Assembly: GCA_013396915.1 (NCBI GenBank)
Contig: VWZL01005133.1
Coordinates: 4,859 to 68,858, forward strand
Length of the DNA stretch: 64,000 nucleotides
Origin: Stercorarius parasiticus
Lineage: Eukaryota > Chordata > Aves > Charadriiformes > Stercorariidae
Direction: 5' to 3'
The translations under genes and the position numbers were made by a program. This document shows, one piece after another, positions 13,380 to 26,350 of this stretch. The number at the start of each line of letters is the position of its first letter. Position 1 is the stretch's first letter. Below the pieces are notes generated by a model. It did not search any database. It was not told where the DNA came from and worked only from the letters and a program-made list of their open reading frames with translations.

Positions 13380-16300
13380 TCTTAAGACCTCCCCAATATT
13401 TTTTGCTTTTGTGATTTTAAGACCTGCCGCAGGTCTTGCCTTCCAATCTCATATCCCCAGGGACAAAGCTTGCCAGAGAGGATCTCTGTGTCTGGGGAGG
13501 GCTTTCCCTTGTCACCACCCATCTAGACATGGTCCTGGGAGCCTTTTTGACATCACTGGAGGTGTCTTGGCCTCTCCATCCGATTCTGTTAGTTCATACA
13601 TTGCCCCAGTCCATCCTCACTTTGCTGCCCAGGAGCTCCCTCTGCTCAGAACATCCCAGGTCTTTGCCCCTCTACCTACAGGAGCAGGCTTGGGTTTCAT
13701 TTCAAGGTTTCTCTGTACAGACCTGTTCCTTACTGGACTAGGAGTGCATAGGGGAAAGCACTAAACATTTGTCTTGTCTTAGTGAGGCCAGCGGGGACTT
13801 TGCTTTTGCTATAAGGGAGCACAGGATGGGGCATGGCCTTCCCTAAGCATCTGTTTAGCAGCAGCCTTGGCCACCCCAGTAAAGGGTGAGGGCGAGCATG
13901 ATCCCACAGCTCTGCGTAACCAACTGATTTCAGCCCAGTATTAAAACAGGCTTAGGCACAGTGAAAATATTCCCCGAATTAGGGCTTCATGGAGCAGATG
14001 GGCACCCCCAGGGCCATGGGGACAACATCACCCTGGGGCAACTGGGCTGGGATTGCTCAGCCAAAGGAAGTAGACGGTGAAAGCTGGCAGGATTCAAGCA
14101 GCGACAGCATGAGTTTGTTGAAAAAAGAAATATGCTGAGAAACAGCAGATACTTGGCAGTAACATTCAGCCAGATCAGGAAATCCCTGGGCTGAGAATGA
14201 CTAGAGGTTCAGAAAACGGTTGGGAAACATCATAAATACATTTTTATAGACCGATATTCTACTCTTTCCTAGGCACACACTTTTGTCAAACCTCAGGCAG
14301 GGTGGTGGGCTACCCAAGGCTTTAGTCCATTTGAGCCAATGTGTCCACTCATATCCTTCTGTCAAGAAAGGGGCTGAATGGGACTGACCCCTAGGCAGCA
14401 AATTACAGGATTTATTCCTCTAAATGAGCTGGTTTTCCTCCCACAGGCCTTGGTGGGAGGCAGTTGTTTCACCCTTCTGACAATGCACTATCTTTGCTTA
14501 GTTGCCTTTCAGAGATGGTAGGACGTGGTCCACAGACCCCCAGGCTGAACTCTGCAGGAAAAGAAAGTGGATGAGCGCTGCAATAATTTACTACTGTCCC
14601 TGGCCATTTTTAACCCAGCCGAAGAGCTGGCAGCTGACATTCAACAGTAGTGGCTCTGAAGAGGAAGTCAGTGCTCTGCCGAGGGGAAGCAAGCGGAGTT
14701 ACAGTCCAGAGTGAATCAGACAGGGTCGATGAGGAGATCTTGAAGTCACAAGAAATAAGATGGGGGATGTAGCAGAAAGGTCATGAATATTTTCACACTG
14801 ATAAAATGTCCATAGTTTGTGTTTTTGTTGTTGGGATGTGATAGAAAAGTTGCATTGAAACAGCAAGGAAGAAAGTTAGTTCTACCTGCAATTTTATCTA
14901 TACACAGCTGAGGAGATGAAGGTGTTTGTGACTGCTTTATCTATGAGTCCATCCATCCCCAGATGAAACATCATGTTCAGCAGTTTATTCTTTACCTCTC
15001 TATTCTTTCTCTCACTTGTGTGGTATGAAACAGTAACGTCATGGCTGGAATTAATGTCATTGGCAGGAGCTGGAATTTCTTTGCCATATTGCTGTAAAGC
15101 TTTCCCAGGCAATTTATATAGGTCAGAAAATTAAAGGTACTTTTTCAACAGAGAACTCTGCCAAGGAGGGGCTCCTGTGAGCATGTACAAAGAAAGGGCA
15201 CCCTCAGGTTGAGGGGCACCGGCAGGTCTGAGCTGCACCTGCCTGAGAGGGTCGCCATCCCTGGGAAGTCCTGTCCCACCCAAGGCCAGACATTGCCATG
15301 AGGGGCCACAGGGCTACAGCTCACCCCCTCCAGAAACCTGGGGCTTGCGTAGATCCCAAACAGCCTGGTTTCCCCCAGCCCTGCTTCTATCCCACAGTGA
15401 GCAAATCTCTGAGGAAACCTGACAGGAGAGGTAGGACTTTGCTTCTGTCTCAATTTGGCCAACTGAGGGAAGAGGATGTTGAGGGCAGAATGAAGCTGTT
15501 TGTGTGGCGACTGCTGCAGGGCTCTTGTCATTATAAAAGTTCAATTATTGCTCCCTTGCTTAGAGCTGCCATGAGGAGGTTTTATTGTTAAATGTACAAA
15601 AAATCAATAATGGAAATATGTCAGGAAATATGTTCACTTGCACAAAGCAGAACATGACTTGATGTGACTTCCTTACAGCTGGGCTGGCCAAGAAACCAGC
15701 AGCAACGTGATGGGTTTGCTGAGCTTCCTCGCAGCGGCCAGCCATGGCCGGGCAGCACATGTGAGTGGATGTGAGTAACCACCACCCACTGCGGCAGGAG
15801 TGGAGCTCAGAAAGTCATTTTCATTGAAATGTCCATCATACCTCTATGTCAAACATGGACAGGCCCACTGTGGCTTCGTGGCTTCATGCCAGGGAAACCC
15901 CAGCCCATGGAAAGCTGCTGGGATGTTTCCAGCCTCCGTGTTGCAGCCTCCCACCCTGGGCTGCAGATGCATCAAGTGAAAGCCACAGCTTCAAGCCATA
16001 AACCCGGAGCAAATCTCAGCATGGCAGCTGCGCGGACGCGAGCAGGCTGAGCATTTGACAGAGAAAGAGACAAGCTGCTGTTGAAAAACAGCGGCAAGTT
16101 CAGTTCTCCTTCAGCTCAGGCCAAGTTTGCTACTGTGGCACTGAGCTAAATAGCAGTTAGAGACCGTGCTGTGGCCAGTGCTTCGAAAAGTGGCTGGCTG
16201 TAACATGTGCTCATGCCTGAGTTTGACCTAAAGGATATAAAATGGCAAGTCTGAAGACTTTGCCTCAAGGTGGCCATTTGCAAATGAGCCCAAGTTGTCA

Positions 16301-16546
16301 CCTACGGCTGAAAGTAGTTGCTGGTGTTTAAAAGTGTCATTTATGAGGGAGGATTTATGCTATGAGGTCACCTTTTTTGGTTTGGGGTTGTCTTTTTTTT
16401 GTTTACAGGACAGCCTCAAAAAGCCAAAAAATAATCCTTCAACAGTGCTGCTAGTTTATTTTCAATTCTTACCATTGTGGCACTGCAAATTTGTGGCAAA
16501 GAGCTCACTGTGTGTCTGTGGATTTGGAAGCCTGTGATGGACTTTC
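13380..16546. other. Intergenic, nothing recognised
   Basis: No exon series, RNA gene or clear repeat. Open frames here are short and lack recognisable domains. Confidence 0.5.
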
Positions 16547-16551
16547 TCAGG

Positions 16552-16993
16552 TGTCCTGGTTTCAGCTGGGATAGAGTTAATTTTCTTTCTAGTAGCTGCT
16601 CTGTTTGGGTTTAGTATGAGAATAATGCTGATAACACATATTGTTTTAGCTGTTGCTAAGTAATGTTTATATTAAATCCAGAGCTTTTTCAGCTTCCCAT
16701 GGAAGCTGAGAGAGAGCACAGACAGGACAAGCTGGCCAAAGGAATATTCCATACCACAGGTGTCATGCTCAGTATATAAAGGGGGGTTGGCCGGGGGCAG
16801 GAATCTGCAGTCACTGCTTGGGTTGGGCAATCGGGTGGTGAGAGTGACTTGTGTTGTATCACTTTATTTTGTATATTACTACCACTATTATTTCCTTTCG
16901 TCTCCTTTTCTCCCTCATCTCCCTGTCCTACTTGGGGGGAGGAAGGAGGGAATGAGTGTGGTCCAAATTGCTGGCTGGGGTCAAACCACGAGA
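16552..16993 (+). mobile_element. Solo LTR of an avian ERVL-like endogenous retrovirus
   Basis: Begins TGTCCTGGTTTCAGC, the recognisable 5' end of a widespread avian LTR family, and ends near AAACCACGAGA. A TATATAAA box lies at 16773-16780. Flanks TCAGG (16547-16551) and TCGGG (16994-16998) look like a 5-bp target site duplication with one mutation. No internal viral genes adjoin it, so it is a solo LTR. The family name is from memory. Confidence 0.8.
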
Positions 16994-16999
16994 TCGGGG

Positions 17000-17855
17000 A
17001 AACAGCCTTCCAGAGCAGCCACTGCGCTGGTGGGAGCCTGGCAGAGGTCTCCTGTGAGCACTCACCAAAACTTAATGATGTGAAGGAGCACAGAAGGAAA
17101 ACGAATCTTAGTTGCTCCAAAGAAGCAAAAGGCTGCAGAGCTGCTCAGAGGAGCCACTCATCTGGCAGTAGCACCAGCCAGGTGCCACCCTCACCCCACA
17201 CCCCAAAAAGAGAACTGCCACTGAGAAAAGAAACTTTTTTTTCTGTTTGTTTGTTGTTTTTTTTCCTTACTTCTCGCTATTTCTTTTTTCTGATGGAAAA
17301 CAAGACTTCAGCAAATGCCCCACCAACGACTTCTGCTCATCTCAGCTCTTTTTCTTCCTCACGCGGGGCCCGAGGCCACTCAGGACAGTGATCACAGAGG
17401 GTTTCCTCCTCTATCAAAACTCTCAGCAGCTAAACGGGGAGAGAACGAGGAATATAGGCAAAATGGAAATTTTACTTATTTCTTTGCACCCCAAATCCTT
17501 GTCCTTTCTGCAGCTCCAGTAGAAATGCTTTTCTCCTACCGCCTTATTGATTATCCCTGAAGGACTGAGAGATACCCAAGCCAGAGCCACGATCACCCGG
17601 TCAACATCACACTCTTGCCGTCCAGTGACGGACAGAAATGCCCATCAGACAGACCTTGGTGTTAGAAATCCAATAGGACTTGCTTTGTCTTTGCTGAAAA
17701 TTGGATTATAAATTATACCCCTTCGTAGCCAGATTTTTCATGGTGTGCCTGTAAAGGTGCATCTTCATCCATTAGCCTCTTTGTGCCCTTTGCACCTAAC
17801 TAAAATGTATTTCAAGGAAGTTTTCTATTTTGATATTATTTTAAAGCAAAAAGGG
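17000..17855. other. Intergenic, nothing recognised
   Basis: Ordinary DNA with T-rich stretches near 17237-17290. An open frame at 16849-17391 runs out of the LTR and is not a gene. Confidence 0.45.
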
Positions 17856-17859
17856 TCTT

Positions 17860-18010
17860 GGCAGGGCAGGCAGTATAAAAAAATAATAGCGTATTAATGA
17901 AGAGTGGGAGGGAAGGTCATTCGCCTGTTATTTGTAGCACAATACCTGATAAGAGGTCATTAGTCATTCAAAGCCACTGAATGACTTTAATTAAAATTTG
18001 AGCTTTGAGA
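17860..18010. promoter_or_regulatory. Candidate conserved non-coding element
   Basis: AT-rich words including GTATTAATGA, GGTCATTAGTCATTC and TTTAATTAAAAT, with repeated AAGGTCATT/GAGGTCATT half-sites of nuclear-receptor type (about 17914 and 17955). No coding frame. Texture-based. Confidence 0.28.
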
Positions 18011-20420
18011 CCTGGGTACAGTCTACTGAACAGCCTTTCAGGGCAAAAAGATAGAGACGGGGAGGGAAGGAGAGAGGCAGTTGACCAAAATGACAATGAG
18101 CTTAATTAAAGCCAGGAGGAACGCTGGCAAACTCTCATTTCCGGGCTCCCCGGTTGTGTTTTTATCCTGATGCTCCAGGCCTGCGTCTTCCTCTGGTCCA
18201 CCTGGCACAGAGGCCACGGGTCTGGGCACCACGGGCTTTGGGGGCACGTTCCTGGGCTCTTCCCTGTGGGACTGTGTGATTCAGCAGTCTGTGTAAGACA
18301 CATTTTTTTTCCCCAAAAACATTCTGCATTTTTTAAAAGTAATTGCATTTTTTAGAATGATTTTTTATTTGGAGACTTTATGCTCTGTCGTCAGCCCACG
18401 ACAGTGCTGGGAGGTATAATTGAGCCTTTCACTGAGGAAAAATAAAGACAGGAGAACAGGAATGTGTGCCTGGGATACTCAAGGTCAGAATTCACAAAGG
18501 TGTTGAAGTTTCCTGGCATTTTTCCCTTCATTGTCCACATAATCCTGCCTGGTGGCCATACGGCAGCTGGTTCTCCTTGCACCAGGTCCAGGACGGTGAC
18601 AGGGCAGAATTGGTGCCCACGCAAAAGGGCAGCTGGTGCAGTAAGGGGAAAAACCTTGTGAAGAACTATAACCAAATTTGCGTTTAAAGAGAAGGAAATC
18701 AGCTTTTGAAAGGAAGAAGACAGTTCTGCACTGTTCAAGGGTAAATTTGGGACTTCCCCACCCTAGCTTCTCTCTCCAGGGTCACATCTCCAGCACCTCC
18801 GCTTGCACTGGGGTGCTGAAACCTGTGGATATATGTGCTCTGAACAGCTGCAAGGCAGACACGGCCACGCTAGACTCTGAGAATAAAGCAAGGGGTTTTG
18901 TTCCCCGCTATCTGGTACATTCAACATATCATAATTAAGTAACGTGAGCTTGCTGCCAGCCTGGGGCACTGCCACAGGACTGGGATGTGTTTATTTCCTA
19001 GGAGAGGAGATATTTCTACATGTTTTTTTTTAAATATTTCTCCTTTTTGTGTGTGTGTGTGACAAATGAACCTTAAAGGCACTTATTGGTACATTGAGAA
19101 CCCAGTCTTTGCGTGGAGGCTCCACACTGCATCACCCACCATGAGCTGCCAACTGTTGTTCCCTCCCTGCACTGGGTCGCCTGTGTGACGGAGAGCTTTC
19201 CAGGGATATCATTTATATGCCAACAAGCGTCTGGGCTCGCTGAGGGCTTTATCTACGCCAAACAAGACAAAAGGGCCCATGTCTTGCCCCATTGCCCCTA
19301 TTGGTACCAGGGGACAGAGCCAAAAGCCAGGTACGGTGGGGTCCTCCCTCCTCCTGCCACCAGCTGCTCAGGCTCATCCCCAGCTAGAGGCTGCGTGCAG
19401 ACCACCAAGGAAGAGCTTGTTGGCGTGGTGTATCCTCTCCTGGTAAGGCCATGCCACTGGAGACATCACATCAGACATTGCCATGTACCAATTTAGGATT
19501 TTCCTTGCCAGCAGGGTTATATCATCTCTACTAACAACGTTGCTAGGCTGACAAAACACTATCTGAAACAAAAGTTTTCTTGGCCCAGGTTTCCATCAGG
19601 AGGTGCCATGGCTATTTGCTCTCCAGCCAGCATATCTCCACCAGAAACACATTGCACTATAGACCAAGCCCTACTGCTATTGCAGAAAGCAGCCAATTTA
19701 GACCAGTGCCTAACTTTCCATCTGGTTGTCATTAGTCTGGATCTTCATGCTCTGGAGCTGGAGAATGAAATCTGTGACCTTGATCCACTTTCTTTTCATT
19801 TTGCTTTAGGATTTTGCTATTCTTCTTGTTGGTCTGGGGAAAAGTTTTGGGACAAATTCTCAGAGGCTGCTTCTAATTCAGAGCTTCAGGTTCCCTAGGT
19901 AGGGAAAGCGATGGACAGTTATAGAAAAATGTACACCCAAGTCTCTATGCAGAGTTGAGATCCCCCTTGGATCATATTCATCAAATATCTAGCACTTGAC
20001 TGGTTGAGGGAATGAACTCTGAAGGTCAGATGACATTCAGAAACTTGAGCTCATTTCTGCTTTGGTCATTTTTTTCCTTAATGATGTGAGCTACCAGACT
20101 GTCTCTCTCCATAAAAGAACACCTTTCTTTAGCTTGCTCTGTCGGGCTAACATATAATGCATTTATTTCTGGCACACACATTTACTGGCATGTTGACATC
20201 TTTTTTAATATTCTTCCCACCTCAGGCCATTCCATCAATCCGCAGTCCTTAAGCAGAGACTTTTCAATGCACCACAAAAGAGAAGTCAGGTTAATTTTTT
20301 TTTCCTTACCTAAAGCGGGGCCATCTCTCCCAGGTTTCTTCAGCCCTATACAAAGGTTCATGCCAAGCCAATCTGAATTCCCTTTCAAAACTCAAACTGT
20401 GTTTAATGGGAAAGGTATGA
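18011..20420. other. Intergenic, nothing recognised
   Basis: No exon series. A short GT microsatellite lies at about 19049-19061, just after an AT-rich tract. Confidence 0.5.
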
Positions 20421-20429
20421 TTTCATAAG

Positions 20430-20630
20430 CAGATCTGCGCAAGACTGATGCTGTGCAGACAAAATCCTATAATGATTAACATGTGGCACCTTGGTCCAAT
20501 TCTCTCAGCTATGCGCTTACATCGCAGTGGGAGCTGCTTCACCAGCTTGCTCGCTTGGTGCAATTTAATTAAAGAAATTAGGATAGCCAGAAACCCACTG
20601 TAATTGTCACATGCTTTTATTGACACCGGG
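20430..20630. promoter_or_regulatory. Candidate conserved non-coding element
   Basis: Mixed GC and AT words with an ATGATTAAC, a CAATTTAATTAAAG homeodomain-type word near 20560-20575 and several E-box-like CAGCTG/CACCTG-type words; no coding frame. Texture-based call. Confidence 0.25.
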
Positions 20631-21050
20631 ATCTCTAATTTTTCACAATGTCTTTCTGATATTTTTGGTGAGGGGAGAGTCCCAAAGCCTCATCCCGAGG
20701 TCTCTGCAAATCCCTTTCAGATGTGTCTGGGAGGGGAGCAGGAGCCAGGCTGCCTGGCTCGGCCTCCCACTGGCTGGGCTGACCTCCCTTATCAACTCTC
20801 GCCCAGCCCAGCGTTGGCAAACACGCCGAGCCCCCACACATGAGCCTGGCCGCTTGCTTTCAGCCATGAAAAGTGGGTGCCGGGTCAGCCAAGGATCCCA
20901 CTGGAGCCTCATCAAGAAGGAAGGGGTGTCTGAGGCACCGGCTATGTCCTTCAGTGGCTCCAAGGAGGGGGCTTTGAGGAGCACCAAGGAGGGCTTTGGG
21001 GACCACCACAGTTACAGGAGGTCTTCTAGTCAATGTCCTCCAGCTTTTAG

Positions 21051-21448
21051 AATCACAGAATCATAGAATGTGTTGGGTTGGAAGGGACTTTTAAAAGTCA
21101 TCTAGTCCAACCCCCCTGCAGTAAGCAGGGACATCTTCAACTAGATCAGGTTGCTCAGAGCCTCATCAAGCCTGGCCTTGAATGTCTCCAGGGATGGGGC
21201 CTCCGTCACCTCTATGGGCAACCTGTTCCAGTCTCACCACCCCCATTGTGAAGAACTTCTTCCTAATGTCTAATCTAAACCTACCCTGCTCTAGTTTAAA
21301 ACCATTGCCCCTCGTCCTATTGCTAATTACCTGTGAGAAGAGACCAGCACCAACCTCTCTGTAGGTCCCCTTCAGGTACTGGAAGGCTGCTATAAGGTCT
21401 CCCCAGAACCTTCTCTTCTCCAGGCTGAACAACCCCAACTCTCCCAGA
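21051..21448 (-). mobile_element. CR1 LINE fragment (5'-truncated, minus strand)
   Basis: Read on the minus strand it ends with the CR1 3' signature of ATTCTATGATTCT-type octamers (right at 21051-21070). The minus-strand frame keeps ORF2 C-terminal text with Arg-Gly-Asn-Gly-Phe-Lys-Leu and Gly-Arg-Phe-Arg-Leu-Asp-Ile-Arg-Lys. About 400 bp, disabled, moderately diverged. Confidence 0.9.
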
Positions 21449-21689
21449 TCTCTTCTGCCCCATCAACCACAATGGCAGGTACAGAAACACTCCACATCGG
21501 TTCCATGACTGCAGCTCCTCTCACAGCTTTTCCCGGTCCTGTCTGACATCTTCCAAAAGCTGCCGCTTGACACCAGCACCGTCTGAGTGAGGCCCTGAAT
21601 CTGCACATGCCTTGGGAAGGTTAAACAACTGGCCGCACGGGCATTTGCACCCGCCCAGCTCATTCAAACACAATGGTGAATTAAAATCA

Positions 21690-21850
21690 GTGGCTTCCCT
21701 GGCGAATTTCTTGCCGCCATCAAGAGTGCTGCATTGAATTAGATATCTGACTCATTAATAACGGCAAATAATGACAAGTGGATCTTATTATTTTATTGGA
21801 CTAGAGTTAAATATTTGACCAGTAATGAAAACCTACTTTTAACTGCTTTC
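21690..21850. promoter_or_regulatory. Candidate conserved non-coding element
   Basis: AT-rich with GAATTAGATATC, CATTAATAACGG and CCAGTAATGA words and no coding frame. Weak, texture-based. Confidence 0.22.
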
Positions 21851-24800
21851 TCCCTTTCCTCCTCAGTCTGTTTCTTTTAAAGTACATATACATGTGTGGT
21901 TTTGGTGTTTGTTTTTGCTTAAATTGTGCCTTCTGCCAGGTTCTCTGGTGGACAGAACAGAAGGAATTTATTAAGAACCATACATTTTTGTTTCAGTGAT
22001 TACCATCCCTTTATTGAACCAGCCTTCAATGGCACTCGGCTGTTCTTTGCTCTACCACCACTGCCCACCACCGTCGCCATATGGACCTAACTTCCTAGGC
22101 AACACGTAGGGGACACGGAGAGGCTGTGGCATCCAAAGCCCTTTTGTTTCTGTCAAAACTCTGCTCAAACACCCTGCAAGAACAGCAGTACTCCTGAATT
22201 AATGGTGTCGAAGGCTCCAGGCGCTCTGCCCAAGCCTTTTGGGTCTTTAACTCTTGCGCAAATGTGAGAATCCCAGAGACCTGCTGCTTCCAGTTACTTT
22301 AAAAAAAAACAAACAAACAAACAAAAAAAAGGCAGTTCAATGGGAAAGGTTGGAATTAGAGAAGAATCAGGGCTGTGGGGCAAATTCTACTTTTATTCAT
22401 CAAAACGCTTCAGCTCTGCTTCATTTGTCACAGCCAGTATAGCAGGAGGAAGGGAATTCCCAGCTCATTCCCAAAAGAAGCTGTGTGTTGATTATGGAAA
22501 GAGGCACAAAAGCCTGAAGGTCAGTATAAAAGAATTTTTTTTTGCTTAGTAAGACTTGCCCACGCCTTGGGCAAGTTAGCCACTGGCAAGATCCAAGCAT
22601 CGTGTACTTCCCCAGGCATTTGGACACTTGTACCCAGTTTCTTAGAAAGAAGAAAAGCGTGCAAAGAAAAAGTAATTTGCTTTGCTCTTTCGATGGTGCT
22701 CTTCAGTCACTCCTGCTACTAGCATTAGTTTTACAAGATGCTCAGAGGAGAATGCCAAATCAGGGCTTTGCTTTGGTTCCTGCGTGGGAAAGAAGCGGTG
22801 ATGACACTTGCACGGTAGCAAGCGTGAACTATGAGGAGCACCAGCCCACCACTGGCACGTGAGAAGGAAAGTCCAAATGTTTCACGAACACCCCAGTCCT
22901 ACCACATCACCCGTGACACAGCCTTACTGATGGCCCCCCACACACCAACACGTTCCAGGACTGACATGCTAAGCCAGCAGCACCCGCTGCTCCGTCCTCT
23001 CCCAGCCCCTCGCCGCTTTGATGAGGATCCCTGCTCTGCCTGGATGGATTCTCCACCCCACTCTCGCCATCCCTCACCAGTTTCTTGCTCCCTTTCCCTG
23101 GGATATTTCCTGAGGCAAACACCTTCACGCTGAGAAATAGTGGAGAATCAAAAGAATGGATTAAGTATCGGTTGCTAAAGACAATAATGGAGCAGCAGCA
23201 ATCAGTTATCAGCCCTAATTAAAGGAAAACAACCCATACTGATCTCAAGGCGAGATCCGTGGGGAGCAATGCACTGGTCGCAAACTGGCTGCGGTTTCTT
23301 GTTGGTGCCTTGGAGGATGGCAATAAAGCTCCCAGTAAAGTGCCTTTTCCTTTTCTGTCACTTGCTTTTTTTTCCTGCGTATGTTGATGCTGGGGGTTTC
23401 ACACTCGAGCTTATCATTTCCTAGCAAGAGATTGAGCAAGCTCAGCCCTGCGTAGCTGTTACTGGCAAGCAGGAAAGTCACTGAAAGGTAATCGAGGTTT
23501 TTTTGCAGAGCCGTGCTGAGCAGATGAGAGCAGCGCGGTCGTGTCAGCACCCAGCGAAGCTGCACAGGAGGACAGCAAAGGGACGTGAGAAAAGGGGGCA
23601 AGTGATGGAGGAAGGAAATTCAAGGGAAAAAGCCCTGACTTTGCGTCTCTGAAACACCCAGTGTCACCATAGCAATTACGGGAGACAATTTGAAGCACAG
23701 GACTGGTTGTTGCTCTCTAGGGACAGCAGAAAAATGAGAGGCAGGGGTGTCTGAAGCATTTTCAGGGGCTGAGTTTTAATGCCTAGCACTGCACACATGT
23801 TTTACAGGACAGTTGCTTTGAGTTAATTCTGTATGGACTGCTGTCAGTGATGGTTTCAAGTCTGTGTACATAGCAGCTCACACATGTGTTTGCTCTCTGC
23901 ATTCATTGCATAAGGGGCACGGGGTGGTTACAGGTTAATGGATTTTCAAGCTGAAGTGTTTGCCCGTAGCATTCAGGACATGGAAATTTGGGCCAGAAAC
24001 CTTATCAGAGGCAAACCATCCTGTGGCGTCCTTCAGTGGAAGCCCAAGTATTAGCTCCTTAATTTGTTTACCTTGACATAAATCCAGAGTTAACGCATCG
24101 ATGTGCAGGCAATTAATTGGGATGTGCCCCAGTGCAAGGACAATACTCAATAATAAACCTCTTTAGGAACGTCCTTCTGGATGATCTGTTGACTACCTGC
24201 CTAGCTTAATATCTAAAACTACAACGTCCCTGAACCTTGCATAATCCCAGAGATCTTCCTGAAAAATAAAGGAGATGAGGGCTGGTTGAGGACCTTCCTG
24301 CCTGGCTGGTTTGGTTGCGGGGCTCACACCTGGGCAGAGGCAACCACAGCAGTGCTTGCAGCATCATTTGACGTGGCTGATAGCTGCTTAGCAAATCTAA
24401 AATGACCCTGGGATTTTAAAAGCCCAAGGGGTGGGGGAAAGTGAGGACGTGGCTACACTATGACCTGTGCTTAAGGAAATCTTTTCGACCTTGATGAAAG
24501 CGTGGGGTAAACAAAAGGATCCCAGCTAAGAGGAGCATTAGGGAGCATCTGATCTCTCCCTACATGCAGAGCGAGCCCTGGGAGATGCCTCCCTTCAGCC
24601 ATAATTGCGCTGTTTATAGCAGACTATTAACAGATCTAACCCTTTCTTTGTGAGGCTGGCTTTTGCACTTCTCCTTACCCTTCCTGTTTCTAAGCTGATT
24701 TGGGATACATCCAGTCTCTGGGATCAGCTCCTACTTGAGTAGGGGACAACTGTCTTCAAGGTGAGGAGCAAGACACCGTACAGGGACCTTGAGAACAGAG

Positions 24801-25660
24801 TTGCCCATCAGGAGCAGCTGCCTTGCAGAGCATATTTTTTGGCTTTGAGGGTGGCCTGCTTAGCCAACCCTGACTATTTCACCATGCTGCGGAGGCTGTC
24901 CTGGTATTAATTCACCTCAAAGAACAGGTTGAAGTCATTAAAATATTTTGCAGGTGGTTCCTTGAATTCATGGTGCAGCTGGATCCAGCCTAAAGCTGGG
25001 GGGGAGAAGAAAAGGAGGAGAAGAGGCAAGCTCTGATGAAACACAAATTAACATAACTCACAGAAGGGAAAGAAAATCTGGTTTCAATCTCTACAACAAA
25101 GCCAAGCAACACATCAAGCTAGAAAGGAGAAATGTCAGCCAGGCAGCACTGGGGATTTTATTGCTTTAGCACAAGTGCTTCTCCGTGGTCCCAGGAGTGC
25201 CCAGGTGCTACCGCAGCAGCTGGACCCCCTGAGCACAGCTCTGGGCATGCAGGGACATGGCGGGCTTCCCAAAAAGGCTCCTGCTCCCATACGGGTCCAG
25301 GCTCAAGCTTTGTTTTAATGTCCTGGGACAAATCACGGTTGTTTAGATCTTGCATATTGGTCTCAGTCTCTCTTCTGCGTGGAAACTCTCCAGGTACCAC
25401 ATCATTTCTTGCCTTTAGAGTTGGGTTTACTTTTTTTCAGGGGGTGCTGGCCAGGGCTGAGCTGGGCAGTCAGTGGGACACTCACAAGGGAGAACCCAAA
25501 CTTGGCACCTCCATGAGCTCTGCTGGTGGGCAGATCACTCACAACCTGCTTTGGCATCCTCTGAATTCATCAGTGCCTCCCGATGCCCCCGGGCGTCAAA
25601 GCCCTTGGTCTTTCCTTGGGGAGAACAAGGCATTTTAGTATAAACACCATCGTACTGGAG
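21851..25660. other. Intergenic, nothing recognised
   Basis: No exon series. A short A/C microsatellite (CAAA units in an A-rich tract) occurs at about 22301-22330. Open frames at 22542-23133 and 25132-25638 show no recognisable domain. Confidence 0.5.
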
Positions 25661-25663
25661 AGT

Positions 25664-26235
25664 TGTACTAGGTCTGACTGGGATGGAGGTAGTGTTCTCC
25701 ACATCAGCCCATATGGTGGTGTGCTTTGGATTTGCAGCTAAAGCAGTGTTGATGACACACCGATGTTTTGGCTATCAGTGAGCAGTGCTTGCACAGCACC
25801 AAGGCTGGGAGTAGGCTGGGCGTGGACAAGAGGCTAGGAGAGGACACAGCCAGGGCAGCTGACCCGAACAGACCACAAGGATATTCCACACCATATGACG
25901 TCAAGCAAAGCAATAAAAGTTCAGGGAAAGAAGGAGGAAGAGGAGGTGTTTGTGGTCAGGGCATTTGTCAGCCCAAAGAACCATCACACATGCTTCTCGT
26001 GAGGCCCTGCTTCCCAGGAAGTGGCTGCCTATCTGCCTGCCAATGGGAAGTGGAGAACAAATTCCTCTTTCTGCTTTGCTTGCAAGTGCAGCTTTTGCTT
26101 TCCCTATTAAGCTATCACCATATTGACCCATGAATCTGCTCACCTTCCTTTTATTTTCTCCCCATACTTTGGGAGAGGGAACTGAGTGAGCAGGTGGGTG
26201 GGTTTTTGGCTGATGGCCAGGGTCAATCCACCACA
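25664..26235 (+). mobile_element. Second, more diverged solo LTR of an avian ERVL-like retrovirus
   Basis: Follows the same LTR type as the one at 16552 in order: a TGT start with GACTGGGATGG, GATGACACACCGATGTTTT, GGACACAGCCAGGGCAGC, GATATTCCACACC with ATATGACGTCA, AATAAA at 25912, CTGCTTTGCTTGCAAGTGC, then CAATCCACCACA at the end. It differs from the other copy in the middle, so it is probably a different subfamily. No internal genes are attached; target duplication is not clear (AGAGT versus AGAAC). Confidence 0.72.
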
Positions 26236-26321
26236 AGAACTGACCGGTATGTCGAATTTCACCAACCTTGTTCATTCCAAAAAGACAAAAAGACTGAAAA
26301 ATCAGACAAAACAGGAAAAAC

Positions 26322-26350
26322 AAATAAACAAACAAACAAACAAACAAAAC
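26322..26350. repeat. CAAA microsatellite
   Basis: About seven tandem CAAA units, extending an A-rich stretch that begins near 26290. Likely length-polymorphic. Confidence 0.85.

Noticed and set aside
16849..17391. 180-codon plus-strand open frame
   Set aside because: It begins inside the solo LTR and continues into flanking DNA; it does not resemble a viral or host protein.
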